64,000 nt of DNA from the NCBI RefSeq assembly GCF_013407145.1, contig NZ_CP026993.1, forward strand, positions 1,499,357 to 1,563,356, in the 5' to 3' direction. The DNA is from Nitrosopumilus cobalaminigenes. Its GTDB lineage: Archaea > Thermoproteota > Nitrososphaeria > Nitrososphaerales > Nitrosopumilaceae. Positions 25,784 to 33,831 of the stretch are shown here, one piece after another. Position numbers and translations under genes: made by a program. Within the stretch, counting starts at the first letter, position 1, and each line of letters starts with the position of its first letter. The notes under the pieces were generated by a model. It had not been told where the DNA came from and did not search any database. It saw only the letters and a list, made by a program, of their open reading frames with translations.

Positions 25784-26083
25784 ATGCCAGTAGGAATTAT
25801 TCCAGACATCAGCGAACAAATGTGTATCGGATGCGCACTATGTGTAGAAATCTGTACCACACTTGGACCAGATGTCCTTAGAGTAAAACCAGTTGAAGGC
25901 TGGAAGAGAGGTAAAGCATTTGTCTTCTACCCAGAAAGATGTATTTCTGATGGTGCATGCATTGGTGTATGCCCAACAAAAGCAATCTTTTGGATGCGAC
26001 CAATGGACTTTACTGTTGGACAACCAGTTCCACTCTACAAGAACTCAGTCTTCGTCAAAGGTTGGACTGAATTAATCGATTAG
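25784..26083 (+). CDS. Ferredoxin with one Cys-only and one Asp-containing cluster motif
   Basis: 99 residues. The first motif is CIGCALCVEIC (Cys14, 17, 20, 24). The second reads CISDGACIGVCP (Cys53, Asp56, Cys59, Cys63), so an Asp replaces one cluster ligand. This could hold a 3Fe-4S or an Asp-ligated 4Fe-4S cluster, as known for some archaeal ferredoxins. The C-terminal 30 residues extend beyond a minimal ferredoxin. Being a soluble electron carrier, it could serve oxidoreductases such as 2-oxoacid enzymes. Tandem repeats upstream suggest regulated expression. Confidence 0.88.
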   Translation: MPVGIIPDISEQMCIGCALCVEICTTLGPDVLRVKPVEGWKRGKAFVFYPERCISDGACIGVCPTKAIFWMRPMDFTVGQPVPLYKNSVFVKGWTELID

Positions 26084-26118
26084 ATTAGTTCATCAATTTT
26101 TAATTTCTTTTTATTATT

Positions 26119-27111
26119 TTAGATTTTAACAGCGCCTGGTGTGTCATCTTTAATTTTTGGTTTTTTCTTTAACCAAAACATTGCAATCAAAAACATAACA
26201 CCTGGGATTAGAATTATGAATAACATTAATTCGTAATAGGTTGTTAGTCTTTGAGCAGGTTTTGTATGATAAGTTTCGTGAGATGATTTTTCAGGATTAT
26301 CATAAACAGCCGTGGTAAAATCAACAGAACGTTGTTCTTTACTTTCAACTTCTCCAAAAACAGTAACACTTTCCTCAGCAAAAATTGAGGGAGATTGAAT
26401 TCCTTCAACTCTTACTATAATAGAACCAGATTCGCTAAAAACAAAATTTCTATAATCTCCCCCAATCTGACTTAATCCTTCATCTCTAAGAATTTCTTTG
26501 CCATTTTGAAATATTATAAAATTATATTTCATTTCTGCAAGATTAGAGTTTGTTTGTGGATCATAAAATTGATAAACAAATTGGATTTTTTCATGAGTTT
26601 TGATTACAGGAGGATCCCATGTTAGATTAACTTCAATTTTTCTATCTGGAGTATACTGTAATAATGGAAACTCTAGTTTTTTCCCTGTTGCATCATGTGG
26701 ATAATCAGGAATTTGTTCTTCAACAATTAAAATTCCTTCCATCCATGGATGAATAGTACAATAATAAGAGAAAGTTCCAGACTCTTCAAATTTGTATGAC
26801 CAAGATTCTCCTGGCATAAATCTACCACTATCAAAAACACCGTCAGGTTTTCCAAAGTTATCACTCATCCAACCAAATCTTCCAGAGCCTTCTCCACTTG
26901 TAACAGTATGACCTTCTTTATCATCATTATACCAAGTAACTGTATCACCAGCAGTTACAAACAGTTGAGGAGGATCATACCATACTTCAGCTACTGTATT
27001 TAGTTCAGGATTGTATGCTCCTATTGGAATATCAATAATGTATTCATCAGAATAGGCAAAAGAGGGTATGGCTACCAATAGAAAAATAATTGAAAATAGT
27101 AAAAATTTCAT
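26119..27111 (-). CDS. Membrane-anchored cupredoxin (plastocyanin-like) protein
   Basis: 330 residues: signal peptide (1-19), a plastocyanin-like domain (about 24-132), a second beta domain (about 150-255) and a C-terminal membrane helix (about 292-314) with a short basic tail. The type 1 copper ligands are His68 (KEGHTVTS) and Cys118, His121, Met124 in YYCTIHPWMEG. It would carry electrons on the outer face, as expected in copper-based ammonia oxidisers. The blue-copper site is intact. Confidence 0.9.
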   Translation of the reverse strand: MKFLLFSIIFLLVAIPSFAYSDEYIIDIPIGAYNPELNTVAEVWYDPPQLFVTAGDTVTWYNDDKEGHTVTSGEGSGRFGWMSDNFGKPDGVFDSGRFMPGESWSYKFEESGTFSYYCTIHPWMEGILIVEEQIPDYPHDATGKKLEFPLLQYTPDRKIEVNLTWDPPVIKTHEKIQFVYQFYDPQTNSNLAEMKYNFIIFQNGKEILRDEGLSQIGGDYRNFVFSESGSIIVRVEGIQSPSIFAEESVTVFGEVESKEQRSVDFTTAVYDNPEKSSHETYHTKPAQRLTTYYELMLFIILIPGVMFLIAMFWLKKKPKIKDDTPGAVKI

Positions 27112-27250
27112 ATTTTAGAGGCACAATTTAGTTAATTAAACACTTGATGTCATTTTCAATATTGCAAGTAATTATCAATTCAAAGAATTACTACAGGCAT
27201 AATATACCTAAGAAGAGTTGATATTCCTATAGAATAAACATAGAACAAAA

Positions 27251-28993
27251 ATGTCAATTTCATTTAATCTTGGTAAAAAACTCATTTTCTTAGTACTCAT
27301 TGTATCTATTGTTACTTTATCCATTACAGCATTTCTTAGTTTCAATTATGCTGATCAAATCCTAAAAGAAAGGGCAGGAGATCAATTACTGGGAGAATCC
27401 ATAGTTAGAGGAGACACACTAAGATTACTTTTTGAATCAAGAATTGAACAAAATAATATTCTTGCAAATGATCCTATGATTCAGTTACTAGTTTCTGAAA
27501 TGAATCAGATTCCAGAAGATGAACTAAAAGAATTCAAAGAAAGTAATCGAAGAGACTTTCTAATTCAAGTTCAAGCATTTCAAGAATTAATTGGATTCTC
27601 TATTGGTTTTGAGGATACAAAAATAATTGGCAGTAATGGAAAAGTATTCTTTTCTCTAAGTGGAATTTCTGATGAAAATTTTATTGGAGATAAATTTTTT
27701 CAGAGAGGGTTAAAAGAATCGTTTATAGAATTTGAATCAGCTGAAGTAGGTAAAAAAATGATTGTGGTATCACCTATTTTTGCGGATGATAGTAAAATTG
27801 GAGATGAACCAATTGGCGTAATCATTTCAAGAATGAGAACAGCTTCAATCGATAATGTTCTAATCAACAGAAGTGGATTAGGGGAATCTGGTGAAGTTTA
27901 CATTGTAAATAATCAATTTTTAATGTTATCTGAATCTAGATTTTTAGAAAATGTTGTTTTCCAACAAAAAGTTGATACTTTTGCTGTCCAACAATGTTTC
28001 AATAACGGGGAAGAATTTTTAGGATTTTATGAAGATTATAGAAATGTTCCAATTTATGGATCATCATATTGTGCAGATGATTTAGGCATAGTATTACTAG
28101 TTGAAATTGATAAAGCTGAAGTTGAAAAACCAATTGATATTCTTCAAGATAGAATATTTCAAACTGGAATAGTCATCACCATAGGAATGGGAATTGCTGC
28201 TTTTGGAATATCAAAATCACTTTCTAGACCACTTCTCAAACTGAAAAGTGCTGCCAACAAAATTGCTAGTGGAGATTTTGAAGTAAGGACCAACATTACA
28301 ACGGGTGATGAAATTGGTGAATTATCTCATGCATTTGATTCAATGGCACAAAAATTACAAGAATCATTAATCGAAATTAAAGAAAAAGAAGATGTGATTA
28401 AACAGCAGGAAGACATATTGTTGAAATTTTCTCAACATGAACAAAATGATTGTGTAGGCGTTATTGATATGACAGACTCTACTAGAATATCATCAAAATT
28501 ATCTGATGATGATGTTAGTAAAATGTACGAAATTTTTCTCAACTTCATGGCAAAAATTGTTAGAAAACATAATGGAGAAGTAGTAAAAAATATTGGAGAT
28601 GCTCTGATGTTTAGATTTGCAAATGTTGATTCAAAAGATACTGCTGCAATGAAAAATATTTTAGAATGTTGTTTGAGTATGATTGAAGCTCATGATGAAC
28701 TGAAAAAAGAACTTAATGCTGAAAATATTGATGCTTTAGATTACAAAATTAGTGCAACATATGGTGCTGTTAAAGTAGCAGAGAGCACCACTTCAAAAAT
28801 TTCAGATATTTTTGGTCCAACAGTAAACAGATGTTTTAAAATAAATTCACTTTGTCCTAAAAACAGCATAGTAGTTGGCATCAATCTATATGAAATATTG
28901 AAAGACTTTGATGAATACGAATTTACACAGTTTTGTTCCATTGAAATGAAGAAGAAATATGGTTACAGTATTTTTGAAGTTAGAAGAAAATAA
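27251..28993 (+). CDS. Membrane receptor class III nucleotide cyclase (Cache-like, HAMP, cyclase)
   Basis: 580 residues. Membrane helix 1 (about 10-32), an extracellular sensor like dCache (about 35-295), membrane helix 2 (302-322), a HAMP segment (about 322-375), a coiled coil, then a class III cyclase domain from about 398. Metal Asp406 (GVIDMTDST) and Asp450 (NIGDALMF) are present, and VNRCFKIN holds the Asn region, with Lys where Arg is usual. It likely makes cyclic AMP or GMP on ligand binding, although loss of the Arg weakens this. No receptor partner is visible. Confidence 0.85.
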   Translation: MSISFNLGKKLIFLVLIVSIVTLSITAFLSFNYADQILKERAGDQLLGESIVRGDTLRLLFESRIEQNNILANDPMIQLLVSEMNQIPEDELKEFKESNRRDFLIQVQAFQELIGFSIGFEDTKIIGSNGKVFFSLSGISDENFIGDKFFQRGLKESFIEFESAEVGKKMIVVSPIFADDSKIGDEPIGVIISRMRTASIDNVLINRSGLGESGEVYIVNNQFLMLSESRFLENVVFQQKVDTFAVQQCFNNGEEFLGFYEDYRNVPIYGSSYCADDLGIVLLVEIDKAEVEKPIDILQDRIFQTGIVITIGMGIAAFGISKSLSRPLLKLKSAANKIASGDFEVRTNITTGDEIGELSHAFDSMAQKLQESLIEIKEKEDVIKQQEDILLKFSQHEQNDCVGVIDMTDSTRISSKLSDDDVSKMYEIFLNFMAKIVRKHNGEVVKNIGDALMFRFANVDSKDTAAMKNILECCLSMIEAHDELKKELNAENIDALDYKISATYGAVKVAESTTSKISDIFGPTVNRCFKINSLCPKNSIVVGINLYEILKDFDEYEFTQFCSIEMKKKYGYSIFEVRRK

Positions 28994-29037
28994 TATTTTT
29001 AATTTGAAAACGGATTTTTTGAGGCTAGATTTAGCTA

Positions 29038-29403
29038 TTATTCAGAATTTTTTAGCGTAGCATGAATAAAATCAATTATTTTCAAATAGTCTGCTCTGGG
29101 TTCAGTACTTATCATAAATATTTCACTTGAGTTAATTGGAATACTAATCATTGTAACTTTTTCATATTCTGTAATTGATGATTTTTCAGAACCAATTTTG
29201 TATGCCAAGTTAGTGTAAAGATCTCTTTTTTGTAAAGCATAATGAATTGACATGTTTACCTCATCGCCAACCAACATCTTTTCAACATTTTCTTTATGTC
29301 CACCTGCAATCATCTCACCCTTACTATTTGCGACACCTGCAAATCGTATTTGAGAATCTAGATCAAGTACCTGTTTTGATAAATCATCAAAGTTTACTGT
29401 CAG
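29038..29403 (-). CDS. DUF6659-like protein coupled to amt
   Basis: The well-defined part is 91 residues from ATG 29313: MIAGGHKENVEKMLVGDEVNMSIHYALQ (read in part), then TNLAYKIGSEKSSITEYEKV. In the same frame upstream the sequence continues as DLSKQVLDLDSQIRFAGVANSKGE, which reads like the true N-terminus of the roadblock-like DUF6659 family. No ATG, GTG or TTG is available there; a CTG at 29403 overlapping the amt stop is the best candidate. The gene follows amt directly, so a role near ammonium sensing is suggested. The start is uncertain; 29313 is the conservative choice. Confidence 0.65.
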   Translation of the reverse strand: MTVNFDDLSKQVLDLDSQIRFAGVANSKGEMIAGGHKENVEKMLVGDEVNMSIHYALQKRDLYTNLAYKIGSEKSSITEYEKVTMISIPINSSEIFMISTEPRADYLKIIDFIHATLKNSE

Positions 29404-30728
29404 TTTTTATCACTCTTAGATTTCTTTTTGAATAGTATTTCATCCTTTTCTTGTAACTCATCTGTATAATCATCCATATCTAACAAGAATTCTTCCTCAT
29501 CAGAATACGCAGATTCAGCATGTTCACTAATGTCTAGACCAATATCTTCAACTTCAGCTGAAACTCTAATGCCTATAGTACGTTTCAACACTTGAAGAAT
29601 CACCCAAGTTCCACCAAATCCCATTACAGCTGCTACAGCAACACCAACGGCTTGAATCCAAAGTTGATCTGGATTTCCAAAGAGTAATCCATCCACTCCT
29701 CCAGGATTAATTGCAGTACTTGCAAAAATTCCTATAGCTAACGCACCAACAATACCTGCAACACCGTGAACAGAGCTGACATCTAGTGCATCATCAATGT
29801 GTAACTTTTCTTTGAAAAGTACTACACCAGAGTATGAGATTACACCTATTGCAATTCCTATAATGAAAGCATGTTCGGCACTAACAAATCCTGATGCAGG
29901 AGTAATTCCAGCCAAACCTGCAATTGCACCGTTAATTGTAGCTACAACTGATGGTTTTCCAGTTCTAATCCATGAAAGTCCTGCCCAAATTAATGCAGAT
30001 ACCGATGATGCCATGTGAGTAACAATTACTGTATTACCAGCAACTCCACCTGATGCAGAAAGTGCACTACCTGCGTTAAAACCAAACCATCCTAACCACA
30101 ATAATGAAGAACCTAGAACAGCAAGTGGAATACTATGAGGAATCATGATTGCAGGACCATAGTTTCTTCTTTTACCAAGTACTAGTGCGGCAGCAAGAGC
30201 TGCCATACCAACACTTGTGTGAATTACAATACCACCAGCAAAGTCAACTACACCAAGATCTGCTAACCATCCACCACCCCAAACCCAATGGACTAGAGGA
30301 TAATAGATTAGCATAGACCATGCAGCAATGAATATAATAAATGAACTAAACTTCATTCTTTCAGCAATAGTTCCTGTAAGTAACAGTGGAGTAATTGCTG
30401 CAAACATTAATTGGAATTTAACAAACAATACTCCAGGAATTGTTGGTGCATATTGTTCCAATGGGGCATCAGATGGAACTCCTTTAAGAAATACCCAATC
30501 AAAATTTCCAATTAATCCTTCAGTTGAATCACCAAAGGAAATACTAAATCCAAAAATAAACCACATGACACTCAAAAGTGCTAAACCAAAAAAGATCTGC
30601 ATGAAAATTGATGCTGCATTCTTCTTTCTCAAAAGTCCAGATTCAAAGAGACCTAATGCGGGGATCATTAAAAGCACAAGACTGCCTGCGACAAGCATCC
30701 ATGCTGTATCTCCAGAATCCAGAACCAT
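29400..30728 (-). CDS. amt: Ammonium transporter Amt
   Basis: 442 residues with about eleven membrane helices. Family landmarks are MLVAGSLVLLMIPALGLFESGL, the twin-His pair in GIVIHTSVG and VSSVHGVAG, GSSLLWLGWFGFNAGSA and KFSSFIIF. It imports ammonium/ammonia, the energy and nitrogen source of ammonia oxidisers. The C-terminal 55 residues are acidic and polar, suited to binding P-II. It is divergent from a P-II gene across a repeat-bearing promoter region. Confidence 0.95.
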   Translation of the reverse strand: MVLDSGDTAWMLVAGSLVLLMIPALGLFESGLLRKKNAASIFMQIFFGLALLSVMWFIFGFSISFGDSTEGLIGNFDWVFLKGVPSDAPLEQYAPTIPGVLFVKFQLMFAAITPLLLTGTIAERMKFSSFIIFIAAWSMLIYYPLVHWVWGGGWLADLGVVDFAGGIVIHTSVGMAALAAALVLGKRRNYGPAIMIPHSIPLAVLGSSLLWLGWFGFNAGSALSASGGVAGNTVIVTHMASSVSALIWAGLSWIRTGKPSVVATINGAIAGLAGITPASGFVSAEHAFIIGIAIGVISYSGVVLFKEKLHIDDALDVSSVHGVAGIVGALAIGIFASTAINPGGVDGLLFGNPDQLWIQAVGVAVAAVMGFGGTWVILQVLKRTIGIRVSAEVEDIGLDISEHAESAYSDEEEFLLDMDDYTDELQEKDEILFKKKSKSDKN

Positions 30729-30767
30729 GATAAAAATCCGAATTTTAAATTAATAACAATGACTAAA

Positions 30768-30800
30768 TTTGATTATCATTTGATTATCATTTGATTATCA
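30768..30800. repeat. Three tandem TTTGATTATCA repeats between amt and P-II
   Basis: Identical 11-bp units run at 30768-30778, 30779-30789 and 30790-30800 without gaps. The 11-bp period is close to one helical turn. They lie between the likely TATA-like elements of amt (about 30745) and of the P-II gene (about 30813), a position from which one protein could act on both. No known nitrogen-regulator site of archaea that I know has this sequence. Confidence 0.7.
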
Positions 30801-30843
30801 AAATCAGAAATTATATTTGTGTAAATTACAGTACAATAACTAA

Positions 30844-31173
30844 ATGCTCAAAATAGAAGTCATACTTGGAGAAAACGATGTCATGGCAATTAGTGAAGGA
30901 TTAAAAAAAATCGGCATTGGTGGCCTTACAGTATCTAAAGTAAGAGGAAGAGGAAAGAAACCAGGACCTGAGATTCACGCCTCAAAAGGAAGTGAAATTT
31001 TTGTACCTCAATTTAGTGAAAAATACAGATTAGAAGCCATAATTTCAGATGCAGAAGAAGATGAAGTGATTAGCATTATCAAAAAACATGGCAGAGTAGG
31101 TAAAATCTTTGTTTCTCAAATTTTACGTGCAGTGGATATTGCTACAGAGGAAGAAGGAGAAAGCACAATCTAA
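30844..31173 (+). CDS. P-II family nitrogen regulatory protein
   Basis: 109 residues: MLKIEVILGENDVMAISEGL, GIGGLTVSKVRGRGKKPG, FSEKYRLEAIISDAEEDEVISII, and GRVGKIFVSQILRAVDIATEEEG, each read in part. These match the P-II fold with T-loop, B-loop (GRVGKIFV) and C-loop. The uridylylated Tyr of the proteobacterial T-loop is absent (reads HASKGSEIF). It probably senses ATP, ADP and 2-oxoglutarate and binds Amt, which is encoded divergently. A TTATATTT box lies 30 bases upstream. Confidence 0.92.
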   Translation: MLKIEVILGENDVMAISEGLKKIGIGGLTVSKVRGRGKKPGPEIHASKGSEIFVPQFSEKYRLEAIISDAEEDEVISIIKKHGRVGKIFVSQILRAVDIATEEEGESTI

Positions 31174-31177
31174 AGAT

Positions 31178-31315
31178 ATGAACATTAATTCGATTCGTAA
31201 AAGCAAATTATTTCACAGAGAAGAGTTGAAACCTTTAGAATCAAAAGATATCCTGAAAGTTATTGCAATTGCAGGAATTATTGTTATACCACTACTTGTT
31301 GGTTTAGTTATATGA
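31178..31315 (+). CDS. Tiny single-helix membrane protein (45 aa) downstream of P-II
   Basis: The first half is polar and basic (NINSIRKSKLFHREELKPLESKD); the second is one membrane helix (VIAIAGIIVIPLLVGLVI). It starts five bases after the P-II stop and ends in an ATGA overlap with another tiny membrane gene, forming an operon with P-II. Such spacing suggests a membrane partner. No family is known to me. Confidence 0.65.
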   Translation: MNINSIRKSKLFHREELKPLESKDILKVIAIAGIIVIPLLVGLVI

Positions 31316-31404
31316 GACCGTCCAAAATTTTTATTGCTAAATTAGTACTTGCAGCAGTTGGAATGACGTTAGTTGGATTAGCTTTGTTTAACGGTTATTA
31401 TTAA
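31312..31404 (+). CDS. Tiny single-helix membrane protein (30 aa)
   Basis: It is MRPSKIFIAKLVLAAVGM followed by the rest of one membrane helix and NGYY. Its ATG overlaps the preceding stop in an ATGA junction, so it is translationally coupled. The stop overlaps that of the convergent second P-II gene by three bases. Coding status rests on the overlap and composition. The function is unknown. Confidence 0.55.
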   Translation: MRPSKIFIAKLVLAAVGMTLVGLALFNGYY

Positions 31405-31982
31405 AAATCACCAAAATTATTTTCATAAATAATTGTAGGGTTTTTTAGTTGTTTTTCTATTGTTGGTAATGATTTCATTATACAATAATTTACAAAATCA
31501 CTAAAGGATTTAATTCTATAATCATCTCGAAGTGTTTCTTTATTTTCTTCATAAGTCATTTGTAGTTTGTTTAAAGTGAATTTTTGCAGTGGAACAAATC
31601 TACTTCGTTTAGGTAATTGTTTTGTTTCAATTTTTTCTTGTGAAGGAATTTCAAGATCTTGTTGTCCATCAAGTGTTTCCATATCAACTACTTCTTCCAT
31701 TTCAGAGACGAAAATTTTTCCTCCATGATTAGATGATAGCCCAGAATTTTTTGAAATCATTTCAACTACTTTTCTTGCATCTTTGTCAGAAACTACCATT
31801 TCGATTTTTGCTAATGGAACAGATTTTAATCCAGTAGAGCCAGCACGAGAACCCAATGATTCATCGTAGATATTACTATCATCTAAATTTCGTTTATCAA
31901 TAATGTATGTCCCTACAGCAGCTAAATTGGTTTTAATTGTAGGAAAATTTTTTCTTTTAATTACAGCCTCTATCTTTTTCAC
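31401..31982 (-). CDS. P-II-like protein with a long C-terminal extension
   Basis: 193 residues. The first 105 carry the P-II fold (MKKIEAVIKRKNFPTIKTNL ... LAKIEMVVSDKDARKVVEMI ... HGGKIFVSEMEEVVDMETL), with a modified T-loop region reading DKRNLDDSNIYDESLGS. A charged linker follows, then about 75 residues rich in helices (FVNYCIMKSLPTIEKQLKNP). The added domain may bind a partner or membrane. It converges with the P-II operon; the two genes are probably paralogs with different targets. Confidence 0.8.
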   Translation of the reverse strand: MKKIEAVIKRKNFPTIKTNLAAVGTYIIDKRNLDDSNIYDESLGSRAGSTGLKSVPLAKIEMVVSDKDARKVVEMISKNSGLSSNHGGKIFVSEMEEVVDMETLDGQQDLEIPSQEKIETKQLPKRSRFVPLQKFTLNKLQMTYEENKETLRDDYRIKSFSDFVNYCIMKSLPTIEKQLKNPTIIYENNFGDF

Positions 31983-32055
31983 AAATAATTTTCAAAATTG
32001 GGTATATTTATCAGGAATGGTCATTATCACGCCTAAAAATTGATTTTGAACCTAA

Positions 32056-33207
32056 TTATTTTTTAGAAAAACCAAATTTTGATGCCCAACTCTTTTTTTG
32101 TTTTTTGGCAGGTTTGAGTGAAAGATTATCCAACATTGCATATGTGATGGTAAATCCATGTCCTACCATAGTAGCATCTTTGTTGTAATTCTCTTTGTTT
32201 GATACAAATTCATCAGCCAAATCTTTAATTTTCTTGGTTTTCAGATCAAACAATCTAATCTTTTTACCGTTTTCTAATTTGATTATTGCATCACCACTCA
32301 AACCTTGAATAGAAAAATTCTCAAAAAATCGTATCATTCCTCCTTCTTTTAGAATAATTTCAGAATCATATGTTAATTTTCCACCATAAAATAAAATTTC
32401 TCTTGCAGATATTATAACATCATCTTCTACATTCAAAACAATAACAGAGTCTGCTTCAAGAGATACTGTATTTGCAAGATTTTCAGCAATTATTTTTCCA
32501 TTGGGAGCTGATAAATGAGTTCTGTGTTCTTGAATTTGGAAAACACCTACACGAACAGGATCTTCAACTTTAAATTTTCTTCCATAAACATTTCCAACTA
32601 CTATATTTCCATTATCAACAGTAATTTTTGCACCATTGTCAATTTTATATTTATTATCTAATGGATTAATGAATTTAAAATCTCCTTTAGTAAGATGAAT
32701 ATTTGTTTGAAATTCTTGTGTCCATGATGGACTAGTAATACTTCCTTGCATAATTATTGGACCATCATATGAAAATGTTCCAGCCATAAAATTTCCCTTT
32801 ATTGACAAAGCACCATTAGCTTTTCGTTCTAATTCTATTTCTCCAAGAGTTTTTGAACCAAACAATCTAGATGCAGTAGTGTTTGAATTATTCAATGCAA
32901 AAGCCCATTCTTCAGCAGTTTTCATTTCTTTGAATAGTTCTTGACCTAAAATCTGATTTTTTCTTCTCACATCAGCTTCAGAATCACCTGAATAAACTTT
33001 GGAATTTTTTAATTTTTCATAATCTGTTTCTGGAAATTTTTTACCAATTTTTAGATCATCATATGCTTGTTTAATTTTTATAAATTGTTCATTTTCACCT
33101 CCACGATCTGAGTGATATTGAAGAGCTAATCGTCTAAATGCATCACGAATTTCTTTTTCTGTTGAACCCTCAATAATTCCTAAAATATCATAATTACTTT
33201 CTACCAA
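32056..33207 (-). CDS. Variant J-domain protein with a large beta-rich region
   Basis: 383 residues. Residues 1-65 match a J domain, YDILGIIEGSTEKEIRDAFRRLALQYHSDRGG, but the HPD loop reads HSD. After a helical linker, residues about 125-330 are strand-rich, with repeats such as IIMQGSIT and GNIVVGNVYGRKF that suggest a stacked beta fold like polymer-forming bactofilin-type proteins. The C-terminus is Lys-rich. Without the HPD Pro, Hsp70 stimulation is doubtful. It could be a chaperone-linked scaffold. Confidence 0.75.
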   Translation of the reverse strand: MVESNYDILGIIEGSTEKEIRDAFRRLALQYHSDRGGENEQFIKIKQAYDDLKIGKKFPETDYEKLKNSKVYSGDSEADVRRKNQILGQELFKEMKTAEEWAFALNNSNTTASRLFGSKTLGEIELERKANGALSIKGNFMAGTFSYDGPIIMQGSITSPSWTQEFQTNIHLTKGDFKFINPLDNKYKIDNGAKITVDNGNIVVGNVYGRKFKVEDPVRVGVFQIQEHRTHLSAPNGKIIAENLANTVSLEADSVIVLNVEDDVIISAREILFYGGKLTYDSEIILKEGGMIRFFENFSIQGLSGDAIIKLENGKKIRLFDLKTKKIKDLADEFVSNKENYNKDATMVGHGFTITYAMLDNLSLKPAKKQKKSWASKFGFSKK

Positions 33208-33307
33208 AATCTACACCAAAGTTATTTTTTCAAAATCCTATACTTGTAGGTTATTACGTATAGAATATCAAGTATATGGAAAAAATGGAAAAAAAGTTCA
33301 GATTGAA

Positions 33308-33730
33308 CTATTTGACTACTAATACTGGGACATTAGTTTTATGCATTACATAATTTGATGTGCTTCCAAGAAATGCCTCTTTTGCGCCACCTAATCCTCT
33401 TGCACCAATTACAATCATGTCAAATTTTCCGTTTTTAGCAAACTTGACAATTTCAGAACCAGTATTTCCACCACCAGTTTTGTATTTGAAAGTGGCACCA
33501 GCTTTTTGAGTTTTATTCATAGCGGGACCAATAGCTTTAACAGCTTTCTTTTGTGCCTCATCTTTCATTTTCTTTGTATATTTTATTCCAGCAGCTATAG
33601 GTAAATGAAATACATAAAATCCTGTAATTTCTGCATCTCCACCTTTTGCAATTTCAATTGCTCTATCTAATCCTCTCATAGAATTTGATGAACCATCAAG
33701 GGGAACTAGAATTTTTTTGAACTTTGCCAT
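33308..33730 (-). CDS. Universal stress protein, UspA family
   Basis: 140 residues with KKILVPLDGSSNSMRGLDRAIEIA at the start and VIGARGLGGAKEAFLGSTSNYVMHKTNVPVLVV at the end (both in part). GARGLG...GSTS is the ATP-binding G2xG9xGS pattern, so it likely binds ATP. It lies alone between the J-domain and VIT1-like genes. USPs of this type assist survival under stress. Confidence 0.92.
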   Translation of the reverse strand: MAKFKKILVPLDGSSNSMRGLDRAIEIAKGGDAEITGFYVFHLPIAAGIKYTKKMKDEAQKKAVKAIGPAMNKTQKAGATFKYKTGGGNTGSEIVKFAKNGKFDMIVIGARGLGGAKEAFLGSTSNYVMHKTNVPVLVVK

Positions 33731-33831
33731 AAGTTACAACAAAATTTATTCAATATAAGAAACATTGATGATTTTCAATATTGGAATTGTTCATATTTAT
33801 TAATCAAATATCAAAGTTGAGCTAATTTTAA

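Noticed and set aside
30328..30753. 141-residue plus-strand frame over amt
   Set aside because: Antisense shadow of a membrane protein gene; no promoter and no protein-like features.
31109..31315. 68-residue frame starting inside the P-II gene
   Set aside because: Its first 23 codons overlap P-II in another frame; the ATG at 31178 just after the P-II stop is the sensible start.
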